Of a DNA stretch of 37,209 nucleotides, positions 31,209-37,209 are shown piece by piece. Source of the DNA: Prevotella sp. (GTDB lineage: Bacteria; Bacteroidota; Bacteroidia; Bacteroidales; Bacteroidaceae); assembly GCA_017474845.1 (NCBI GenBank), contig JAFVGS010000003.1:1-37209 (forward strand). Reading direction: 5' to 3'. A program made the translations under genes and the position numbers. The stretch's first letter is position 1. Each line of letters starts with the position of its first letter. A model generated the notes under the pieces. The model saw only the letters and a list, made by a program, of their open reading frames with translations, did no database searches and was not told the DNA's origin.

Positions 31209-32813
31209 ATGACAGCATTAGTTTCTGTTATCCCGATTGTGTTGCTCATCGTCCTGATGATGGGCTTCAAAGTGTCTGGTTACAAGAGTGCCGTGATCAC
31301 TCTTATCGTTACCATCCTCCTGGCGCTCTTTGCCGTTCCGGCGATGGGCATCCTGCCGGAGAAGTTCGCTGGTGTCAGCATCTTTGGCATCACCCTCTGG
31401 TCTGTTGTCGAGGGCTTCCTCAAAGCCTGTTTCCCCATCATCCTGATTATCATCTGCGCCATCTTCAGCTACAACATCCTTTGCGAGACGAAGGAGATTG
31501 AGACCATCAAGACGCAGTTCATCCAGATGACCTCCGACAAAGGTCTGCTCGTGCTCCTGTTGACGTGGGGTCTCGGTGGTGTGCTCGAAGGTATGGCCGG
31601 CTTCGGTACGGCTGTAGCCATCCCCGCTGCCATCCTCATCGGACTGGGCTTCAAGCCGATGTTCTCCGCTGTGATCTGTCTGGTGGCGAACACGGTGGCT
31701 GTAGGCTTCGGTGCCGTCGGACTGCCAGCTACGACGCTCGCCAACCAGGTGGCTGTCAGTGGTGTGGCAACGCCTGAGGAACTCTGCGAGGTGGCTACGT
31801 TCATTATTCTGCAGCTTTCGCTGATGTTCTTCATCACGCCGTTCCTCATTCTGATGATGACGGATCGCACGAAGATCTTAAAGAACCTCACCATCGCCCT
31901 GTTCGTGGGTAGCTTCTCCATCATCGTGCAGTTCTGCTGTGCTCACTTCATCGGCCCTGAGACGCCTGCCATCCTCGGCTCTGTGGCTGCCATCATCGCG
32001 ATGCTCATTTACAATAAGCTGTTCATCCACGATGACAACCCTGCCGACGAGGTGATTGTCGAGAAGAAGAAGTTCGGTCTGGCGAAGACCTTGAAGGCCT
32101 GGAGTGTCTATGGCCTGATCATCTTCTTCATCCTCATTTCCAGCAAGATTGTGCCGCCCATCAACGAACTGCTGGGCAGCACACTCGTCACCAAGTTCGA
32201 CCTGCCCGTCATCGGCAATACCTTCAAGTTCGGCTGGCTTTCCAATGCTGGTCTGATGATCTTCCTTGGTGCCGTTATCGGCGGACTTATCCAGGGCATG
32301 AGCATCGGCAGATTGCTGAAGCTGCTGGCCAAGACCACCATCAACCTGCAGAAGACCGTCGTCACCATCTGCTGCCTCGTGGCTATGGCCATGCTGATGA
32401 ACAATACGGGTATGACCAACGACATCGCCAAGGGCCTTGTGCTGCTCACGGGTGCTGCCTTCCCGTTCTTCGCACCGCTGATCGGTTCGATAGGTACTTT
32501 CGTTACGGGTTCTGCCACCAATGCCAATATCCTCTTCGGTAAATTGCAGGCTACGGCTGCCGCTGACCTCGGCCTCGTGAACCAGGGCACGTTCTTCGGT
32601 GTCACGGGTAGCGAGACCAACTGGCTTGCCGCTGCCAACTGTGCAGGTTCTGAGGGTGGTAAGCTGCTCTCGCCGCAGAGTATCGCCATCGCTACGGCTG
32701 CCTGCGATATGGAGGGTCAGGACGGTGACATTATGCGTAAGACCATGCCGTTCGCTATCTTCTGGATACTCATGAACGGTCTGATGGTATTCCTCGGATT
32801 ACACGTCATTTAA
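31209..32813 (+). CDS. lctP: L-lactate permease family transporter
   Basis: A 534-aa inner-membrane transporter of the LctP/LldP family, which imports lactate and glycolate with protons. It has about 12 hydrophobic segments, and family patterns such as GFGTAVAIPAAILIGLGFKP, GFGAVGLPATTLANQVAVSG, NNTGMTNDIAKGL, and FVTGSATNANILFGKLQ. The length matches the family (about 530-560 aa). It is preceded by its own promoter, is divergent from the FAD/Fe-S oxidoreductase, and serB follows 3 bases after the stop. Together with the oxidoreductase it suggests uptake and oxidation of lactate. It could also import other small hydroxy acids. Confidence 0.92.
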   Translation: MTALVSVIPIVLLIVLMMGFKVSGYKSAVITLIVTILLALFAVPAMGILPEKFAGVSIFGITLWSVVEGFLKACFPIILIIICAIFSYNILCETKEIETIKTQFIQMTSDKGLLVLLLTWGLGGVLEGMAGFGTAVAIPAAILIGLGFKPMFSAVICLVANTVAVGFGAVGLPATTLANQVAVSGVATPEELCEVATFIILQLSLMFFITPFLILMMTDRTKILKNLTIALFVGSFSIIVQFCCAHFIGPETPAILGSVAAIIAMLIYNKLFIHDDNPADEVIVEKKKFGLAKTLKAWSVYGLIIFFILISSKIVPPINELLGSTLVTKFDLPVIGNTFKFGWLSNAGLMIFLGAVIGGLIQGMSIGRLLKLLAKTTINLQKTVVTICCLVAMAMLMNNTGMTNDIAKGLVLLTGAAFPFFAPLIGSIGTFVTGSATNANILFGKLQATAAADLGLVNQGTFFGVTGSETNWLAAANCAGSEGGKLLSPQSIAIATAACDMEGQDGDIMRKTMPFAIFWILMNGLMVFLGLHVI

Positions 32814-32816
32814 TAT

Positions 32817-34058
32817 ATGGAATCAGACAACAAATTTGAACAGATACTGGTGAGGATTACCGGACAGGATCGTCCGGGCCTCACCGCTTCTATTATGGGC
32901 ATCCTTGCCCGCTACGACGCCCAGATCCTCGACATCGGACAGGCCGACATCCATTCCACCCTGTCGCTGGGCATCCTCATCCGTATGAATGAGTCCAACT
33001 CCGGACAGGTCATGAAGGAACTGCTCTTCAAGGCCACGGAACTCGGTGTGCAGATAGGTTTCTCGCCCATCAGCGACGATGAGTACGAAGACTGGGTGGG
33101 CCATCAGGGCAAGAACCGTTACATTCTGATGGTGATGGGTCGCCAGTTGGAGGCCCGTCAGATAGAGGGTGCCACGCGCATCCTTGCAGACCAGGGACTG
33201 AACATCGACTCTATCCTGCGCCTCACGGGCCGTAAAAGCATCAAGAACCCCACTCAGCACTCCCGTGCCTGTATACAGTTCTCCCTACGTGGCGAACCCA
33301 CCAACCGTCAGGAGATGCAGTCGAAACTCATGAAACTGTCGTCGGAGATGGAGATCGACTTCTCCTTCCAGCGCGACGATATGTTCCGTCGTATGCGTCG
33401 CCTCATCTGCTTCGATATGGACTCCACGCTCATCCAGACGGAGTGCATCGACGAACTGGCAGAGCGCAATGGGGTAGGGGCTCAGGTGCGGGCCATCACC
33501 GAGAGTGCCATGCGTGGTGAGATTGACTTCAAGGAGAGCTTCACCCGTCGCGTGGCTTTGTTGAAGGGCCTTGATGTCAGCGTCATGCAGGAGATTGCCG
33601 AAAACCTGCCCATCACTGAGGGCGTCGACCGTCTGATGACGATATTGAAGCGCTGTGGTTATAAGATCGCCATCCTCTCCGGCGGATTCACCTACTTCGG
33701 CGAATATCTCCAGCGGCGTTATGGCATCGATTATGTCTATGCCAACGAACTCGAGATCGGTGAGGACGGCAAGCTCACGGGCCGTTATGTGGGTGAAATC
33801 GTCGATGGCCATCGCAAGGCAGAACTCCTGAAACTCATCGCGCAGGTGGAGAAGGTGAACCTTGCCCAGACCATTGCCGTGGGTGATGGTGCCAACGACC
33901 TGCCGATGATCTCCGAAGCCGGCCTCGGTATCGCCTTCCACGCCAAACCCCGTGTCGTTGCCAATGCCAAGCAGTCCATCAATACCATCGGCCTCGACGG
34001 TGTCCTCTACTTCCTCGGCTTCAAGGACTCCTACCTCGGCGAACAAGGCAAACTGTGA
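32817..34058 (+). CDS. serB: phosphoserine phosphatase with N-terminal ACT domains
   Basis: A 413-aa cytoplasmic enzyme that turns phosphoserine into serine, the last step of serine synthesis. The N-terminal half has two ACT-like regions (about 8-85: LVRITGQDRPGLTASIMGIL; about 100-180), which often bind serine for feedback control. The HAD phosphatase part has DMDST (nucleophile D200, acid-base D202), the conserved ILSGGFTYF, and GDGANDLPMI near 356. The total length is longer than E. coli SerB (322 aa) but usual for Bacteroidetes. It is in an operon with lactate permease (3-base gap). The reason for this pairing is not obvious. Confidence 0.94.
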   Translation: MESDNKFEQILVRITGQDRPGLTASIMGILARYDAQILDIGQADIHSTLSLGILIRMNESNSGQVMKELLFKATELGVQIGFSPISDDEYEDWVGHQGKNRYILMVMGRQLEARQIEGATRILADQGLNIDSILRLTGRKSIKNPTQHSRACIQFSLRGEPTNRQEMQSKLMKLSSEMEIDFSFQRDDMFRRMRRLICFDMDSTLIQTECIDELAERNGVGAQVRAITESAMRGEIDFKESFTRRVALLKGLDVSVMQEIAENLPITEGVDRLMTILKRCGYKIAILSGGFTYFGEYLQRRYGIDYVYANELEIGEDGKLTGRYVGEIVDGHRKAELLKLIAQVEKVNLAQTIAVGDGANDLPMISEAGLGIAFHAKPRVVANAKQSINTIGLDGVLYFLGFKDSYLGEQGKL

Positions 34059-34067
34059 AATGAGGGA

Positions 34068-34110
34068 GTCAAAGAAGTTAAAGAAGTTAGGGGAAGTTAA
34101 GGGACAATAG
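34068..34110. repeat. left inverted-repeat arm beside the four-helix-bundle gene
   Basis: GTCAAAGAA, GTTAAAGAA, GTTAGGGGAA and GTTAAGGGA follow in 9- to 10-base register and end in CAATAG. The arm is complementary, with few mismatches, to 34593-34640 on the other side of the gene, which ends or starts with the same CTATTG. Confidence 0.75.
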
Positions 34111-34124
34111 AAGAAGTGCAGAAT

Positions 34125-34520
34125 ATGGGTGATGCTTTGACATATAGTTTTGAGAATGTCTTGGCTTGGCAGAAGGCACATGCTTTTGTGCTTTTTACTT
34201 ACAGAGTGACTCGGCACTTCCCTGAAGATGAGAAATTCGGGTTAACATCACAATTCCGTCGAGCCGCAGTATCCATAGAAGCCAATATTGCTGAGGGATA
34301 TAAGAAACTGAGTAAAGCAGATAAACTCCGATTCTTTAATATTTCTCAAGGTAGTTTGGAAGAATGTAGGGATTATCATATCCTCTCAAGGGATTTAGGT
34401 TATCTGTTCGAAGGTGAATTTGAACAATTACATCAAAGTATAGAAGAGACCAGCAAATTCCTTAATTCGTATTGCAAGGCCATAGTCAATAATGTTGCAA
34501 TGAAAGATGACGCGATATAG
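34125..34520 (+). CDS. four-helix-bundle protein (S23/IVP family)
   Basis: A 131-aa helical protein of the family first seen as ORFs in intervening sequences of 23S rRNA genes (TIGR02436 type). Typical sequence is present: FENVLAWQKAHAFVL, LTSQFRRAAVSIEANIAEGYKK, FFNISQGSLEECRDYH, ending in a fourth helix IEETSKFLNSYCKAI. Related proteins include the accessory protein of diversity-generating retroelements; no reverse transcriptase is found here. The start ATG 34125 is preferred over GTG 34116. The gene lies between serB and mutY and is bracketed by inverted repeats, so it looks like an inserted cassette. Its molecular role is unknown. Confidence 0.85.
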   Translation: MGDALTYSFENVLAWQKAHAFVLFTYRVTRHFPEDEKFGLTSQFRRAAVSIEANIAEGYKKLSKADKLRFFNISQGSLEECRDYHILSRDLGYLFEGEFEQLHQSIEETSKFLNSYCKAIVNNVAMKDDAI

Positions 34521-34523
34521 TGG

Positions 34524-34640
34524 ATTGTCCTTTAACTACTTTTATTCAGATTATGACTATTGTCCTTTAACTACTTTTATTCAGGTTTATGACTATTGTC
34601 CTTTAACTTCTTTAACTTCCTCTAACTTCTTTAACTTCCT
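34524..34640. repeat. direct 35-bp repeats and right inverted-repeat arm
   Basis: ATTGTCCTTTAACTACTT begins two copies of a 35- to 36-bp unit (34524-34558, 34559-34594), and a third, altered copy starts at 34595. The third copy runs into 9-base units (TTTAACTTC, TCTAACTTC) up to 34640. From 34593 the sequence is the inverted partner of 34068-34110. The array ends 2 bases before the ATG of mutY. Confidence 0.78.
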
Positions 34641-34642
34641 AT

Positions 34643-35665
34643 ATGAATGATTTTGCTTTAACGCTCTTGGAGTGGTTCCGTGAGAACGGTCGTGACCTGC
34701 CTTGGCGGCAGACACGCGACCCCTATGCCATCTGGCTCTCAGAGATCATCCTCCAGCAGACGCAGGTCAAGCAGGGCTGGGACTACTGGAAGCGTTTCAT
34801 GCATCGCTGGCCGACGGTTGAGGCCCTCGCCGCAGCTACGGAAGACGAGGTACTTCGCGAATGGCAGGGCTTGGGCTATTACAGCCGTGCCCGCAATCTC
34901 CACTACGCTGCCAAGCAGATCGTCGCCCTCGGCCATTTCCCTGACACCCTCGACGAGATCCGGAAACTCAAAGGCGTGGGCGACTATACCGCAGCCGCCA
35001 TCGGGAGTATCGCCTTCGGCCTCCCCGCAGCCGTTGTCGATGGCAACGTCTACCGTGTCCTCGCCCGTCACTTCGGCATCGATACCCCCATCAACACCAC
35101 CGAGGGCAAAAAGACCTTCACCGCCCTCGCCCAGTCCCTCCTGCCGTCAGATAATTGTCAATTGTCAATTTTCAATTATCAATTGCCGCAAGTTGCGGCC
35201 TACAACCAGGCCATCATGGACTTCGGTGCCATCCAATGCACTCCATCCTCCCCCAATTGTCCAAACTGCCCATTACAGGAGTCCTGCTCTGCCTTCCGCT
35301 CCGGCCGCGTCTCTGACCTCCCCGTCAAGCAGAAGACCCTCAAAGTCCGTGAGCGCCACCTCATTTATATATATATAAGGTATAACGGCCAGACCGCCAT
35401 CCACCGCCGTGGCCCTGGCGACATCTGGCAAGGCCTCTACGAACCTTGGCTCGTCGATACAGTTCCGGCAGGAGCGGTATTGATCAAGCAGAACGTCAAG
35501 CACGTTCTCACCCACCGCATTCTCCTTGCCGACTTCTATTTGTTGGAAGTCTCAGAGAAGCCTTCCCTTCCCCCCGACTACATCTGGATCCCAGAAGCAG
35601 ACCTCGACTCGTATGCCGTGCCTCGCCTCATCGAAAAATTCCTCCAAGATTTCAGGCCAATTTGA
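34643..35665 (+). CDS. mutY: A/G-specific adenine glycosylase
   Basis: A DNA repair enzyme that removes adenine paired with 8-oxoguanine. Family motifs are clear: WLSEIILQQTQV (E34 is the catalytic glutamate), KLKGVGDYTAAAIGS (helix-hairpin-helix, about 110-124), VVDGNVYRV (catalytic D133) and the 4Fe-4S cysteines C199, C206, C209 and C215. The end (about 225-340) is the NUDIX-like domain that recognises 8-oxoguanine. The protein has an extra segment of about 12 residues, NCQLSIFNYQLP (172-183), encoded by a heptanucleotide array. The start lies 2 bases after a repeat array, so its original upstream region may have been replaced. Confidence 0.93.
   Translation: MNDFALTLLEWFRENGRDLPWRQTRDPYAIWLSEIILQQTQVKQGWDYWKRFMHRWPTVEALAAATEDEVLREWQGLGYYSRARNLHYAAKQIVALGHFPDTLDEIRKLKGVGDYTAAAIGSIAFGLPAAVVDGNVYRVLARHFGIDTPINTTEGKKTFTALAQSLLPSDNCQLSIFNYQLPQVAAYNQAIMDFGAIQCTPSSPNCPNCPLQESCSAFRSGRVSDLPVKQKTLKVRERHLIYIYIRYNGQTAIHRRGPGDIWQGLYEPWLVDTVPAGAVLIKQNVKHVLTHRILLADFYLLEVSEKPSLPPDYIWIPEADLDSYAVPRLIEKFLQDFRPI
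35153..35187 (+). repeat. in-frame heptanucleotide tandem repeat inside mutY
   Basis: AATTGTC, AATTGTC, AATTTTC, AATTATC and AATTGCC lie in exact 7-base register. They encode the extra residues just before VAAYNQAIMDFGA. The AT-rich array stands out in an otherwise GC-rich gene. It falls on the surface loop between the HhH domain and the Fe-S cluster region, a position that can accept an insertion. Confidence 0.85.
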
Positions 35666-35701
35666 CCATTCCGTTAGTGATATCCCAAACACAAGATGAT
35701 T

Positions 35702-36322
35702 ATGGAAAAGAAAACTGATACTCTATTTGCATCGCTACTCGGCATATTCATGTTTCTTATGCCGACAAATGCTCATGCACAGAATCGCACAGGGGATCTT
35801 AAAGCACCATCCAGTCCTACGCAAATCGAGGTTAGGGAACGCACGATTAGCGATTTGCTCTATTTCCCCTTCTCGTGCGTAGAAGACCCCATGCCCACAA
35901 GAGAACAGGCCTGGCAGGTGGTGACAGACATCTTTGGTAACTGCGAAAGCGTGAATCACTACCCTGGTCTTCATGCTGGCGTAACCTTTGATTTCACCTA
36001 TCGAGGTACTCCCATCGGCATTTGTTATTATGACTGGTATGACAATAGAAATTGGTATGACTTCTTTTTTGAAACGAAAAACGAGGCTGATCAGTTCTAT
36101 AACAATCTCGTCAATGACATACGTGGTGCAGGCATCCCGCTCACTAATGACAATCTATATGGTGGCATGTCGAACCGAAAGAAGCCCGTTTCCGTCTTTA
36201 AATGGGTGAGTGTCGATGCTCCTGTGAAGGTAAAAGAGGTCAGCCCGTCAAACATTGAGACCGCCGATCACGTCGGAAATTACAAAGTGGAATTAGGTGT
36301 TTATAAAAAGAAGAGTAGATAA
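35702..36322 (+). CDS. hypothetical secreted protein
   Basis: A 206-aa protein with a signal peptide (LFASLLGIFMFLMPTNAHAQ) and no family I recognise. The mature part mixes helices and strands with many aromatic residues (FDFTYRGTPIGICYYDWYDNRNWYDFFFE), a single visible cysteine pair distance (C61 and C82 region), and a basic end (GVYKKKSR). An in-frame ATG at 35696 is an alternative start. It follows mutY by 36 bases and could be cotranscribed, but no functional link is seen. After its stop no terminator hairpin is evident. Confidence 0.65.
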   Translation: MEKKTDTLFASLLGIFMFLMPTNAHAQNRTGDLKAPSSPTQIEVRERTISDLLYFPFSCVEDPMPTREQAWQVVTDIFGNCESVNHYPGLHAGVTFDFTYRGTPIGICYYDWYDNRNWYDFFFETKNEADQFYNNLVNDIRGAGIPLTNDNLYGGMSNRKKPVSVFKWVSVDAPVKVKEVSPSNIETADHVGNYKVELGVYKKKSR

Positions 36323-36388
36323 TTCCGTTTGTGATTTTGTGATTTGTGATGCAGGTTATTTTTTCATCGTCATTATTTTAATGAAATA

Positions 36389-36420
36389 TTTGGTGGTTTC
36401 AAAGAAATGCCTTATCTTTG
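36389..36420 (+). promoter_or_regulatory. strong promoter of the 47-aa gene
   Basis: TTTG at 36389-36392 and TATCTTTG at 36413-36420 are 20 bases apart, the best match to the consensus in this part of the window. The start point near 36427 leaves a 30-base leader to the ATG at 36457. Confidence 0.7.
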
Positions 36421-36456
36421 CACCGTGAATGAATAATAACACTTAACATCTTAAAT

Positions 36457-36600
36457 ATGGTACAGGCAAAAAACTACAAGAACAAAGACGAGGTGATTGC
36501 TGATTTCAAGAAGGCTTTCGCTCGCAAAAGAGAATGGCTTGAACAAGCCGAGAGGGAATTAGCAGAGATTCAAGCGAAACGAAAACTCTCAGTCGTCTAA
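36457..36600 (+). CDS. 47-aa charged coiled-coil protein
   Basis: A short gene not long enough for a usual ORF cut-off. It starts MVQAKNYKNKDEVIADFKKA and ends AEIQAKRKLSVV. About residues 9-43 form one long amphipathic helix rich in K, E and R, fit for a coiled coil. A near-perfect promoter 30 bases upstream, an ATG in an A/T-rich leader and a clean stop support expression. The sequence is soluble and carries no secretion signal. The function is unknown; short helical proteins like this may bind a partner or nucleic acid. Confidence 0.65.
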   Translation: MVQAKNYKNKDEVIADFKKAFARKREWLEQAERELAEIQAKRKLSVV

Positions 36601-37044
36601 CCTTTCAATCCGAATCTCTACTATGAACACTTTAAATCTTCTATGTTGCTTTCCAAATAAATGGATAATATTTATTGTTTATTAACTGTTTAATATCAAA
36701 TAGTTACACTATTTCACGAGAGTACGATGGCTATTGAGGAAGCCGTGTTTATCAGCCCATCACATTTGTGACGGTTATTATATGATTATAAACTACAGGC
36801 CTATCAGACAAACTTCTATGAGTAGACACGGACTTGTCCGTACCACAATTTACTTCTTCAGAATATATAGTAAGACGCAACAATCTAATACAAGAGGACA
36901 CCTTTATCGGCACCTCAGATTTAAGCAGGAGTCGTCTTATGAAGTAGTCTGATAATCTGTATATATTTATCACTAGTGTCTATTAAATTCCGTTAAATTT
37001 GAATATAACTCTCTCATGCACAACATAATAAGTTCCGAAAACCT
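36601..37044. other. non-coding AT-rich stretch with a small palindrome
   Basis: No convincing gene is seen. Open frames on both strands (72-73 aa) have no recognisable content and overlap each other. A 14-bp palindrome, ACGGAC-TT-GTCCGT, lies at 36828-36841. The stretch is AT-rich and may be decayed sequence. Confidence 0.4.
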
Positions 37045-37074
37045 TGTCGCACTTTTGAAATGCGTACCTTTGGG
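37045..37074 (+). promoter_or_regulatory. possible promoter near the right edge
   Basis: TTG at 37045-37047 and TACCTTTG at 37067-37074 are 19 bases apart. Only a 15-codon reading frame (ATG near 37098) follows before the next promoter, so it may be a leader or a leftover promoter. Confidence 0.45.
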
Positions 37075-37157
37075 TTCAGCGTCAATTTGGGTGGTAACAA
37101 ATGATTACAAAATTTAACTATCTTCCTGATAATCAATGCATTAGTTAACATGATAAA

Positions 37158-37189
37158 GTTGCAGATGTGCGTAATTTTTCGTATCTTTG
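37158..37189 (+). promoter_or_regulatory. promoter of a gene beyond the right edge
   Basis: GTTG at 37158-37161 and TATCTTTG at 37182-37189 are 20 bases apart. No gene start is seen before the window ends at 37209, so the gene lies to the right. Confidence 0.6.
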
Positions 37190-37209
37190 TATGTGCGAAA
37201 AAGAAAGAA

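Noticed and set aside
34125-34520. Diversity-generating retroelement (Avd-like protein)
   Set aside because: No reverse transcriptase or template/variable repeat pair is visible nearby; the family is widespread without retroelements.
36734-36973. 72-73 aa frames on both strands
   Set aside because: They overlap each other in AT-rich DNA and have no recognisable content.

Overview
The window looks like chromosome from a Bacteroidales bacterium, most probably Prevotella or a close relative. The reasons are the many promoters of the Bacteroidetes form (TTTG or TTG, about 20 bases, then TAnnTTTG), the general lack of Shine-Dalgarno sequences, BspA-like leucine-rich repeat surface proteins with a Prevotella-type C-terminal tail, DUF4421 and carboxypeptidase-regulatory-domain proteins, and a BT4734/VirE_N-type primase-like protein. 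The genus is inferred from gene content, not from a marker gene.

Layout. (1) 0.2-9.8 kb: an operon of three very large secreted proteins (1155, 890 and 1011 aa) and a 58-aa glycine-tailed peptide, with one strong promoter and a strong terminator. The three share nearly the same signal peptide and C-terminal cassette but carry different middles (leucine-rich repeats plus GLUG-like repeats, or AGIGGG repeats). (2) 9.8-10.4 kb: a scar made of an IS1380-type transposase fragment joined to the end of a PIN-domain toxin. (3) 10.4-17.7 kb: an accessory island of about ten genes, mostly unknown, ending in a primase/ATPase-like protein and an M15 peptidase. It includes an HTH protein and a possible structured RNA leader. 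(4) 17.7-18.8 kb: a lipoprotein and broken gene remnants, including the end of a SpoIIE-type phosphatase. (5) 18.9-36.6 kb: housekeeping genes: alpha-glucan phosphorylase, a DUF4421 protein, L-aspartate oxidase (nadB), a carboxypeptidase-regulatory-domain protein, a PBP4-type D-Ala-D-Ala carboxypeptidase, an MscS channel, a D-lactate-dehydrogenase-like FAD/Fe-S fusion, lactate permease, ACT-domain SerB, a four-helix-bundle protein, MutY, a secreted protein and an unlisted 47-aa gene.

How the genes fit together. The lactate permease and the FAD/Fe-S oxidoreductase are divergent neighbours and probably form a lactate-use pair. Permease and serB form a tight operon. The island genes lie in one direction with short gaps and probably act together, but no integrase or phage structural gene is visible.

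Most striking structures. Degenerate tandem repeats with periods of 7, 8 or 9 bases recur through the window. They lie inside four coding genes (the three surface proteins, always just before the C-terminal tail, and mutY) and overlap the start or stop codons of others. The four-helix-bundle gene is bracketed by inverted 9-base-period repeats. A 175-bp imperfect palindrome covers both divergent promoters between nadB and its neighbour. The best candidate for an undescribed system is the 10.4-17.7 kb island.
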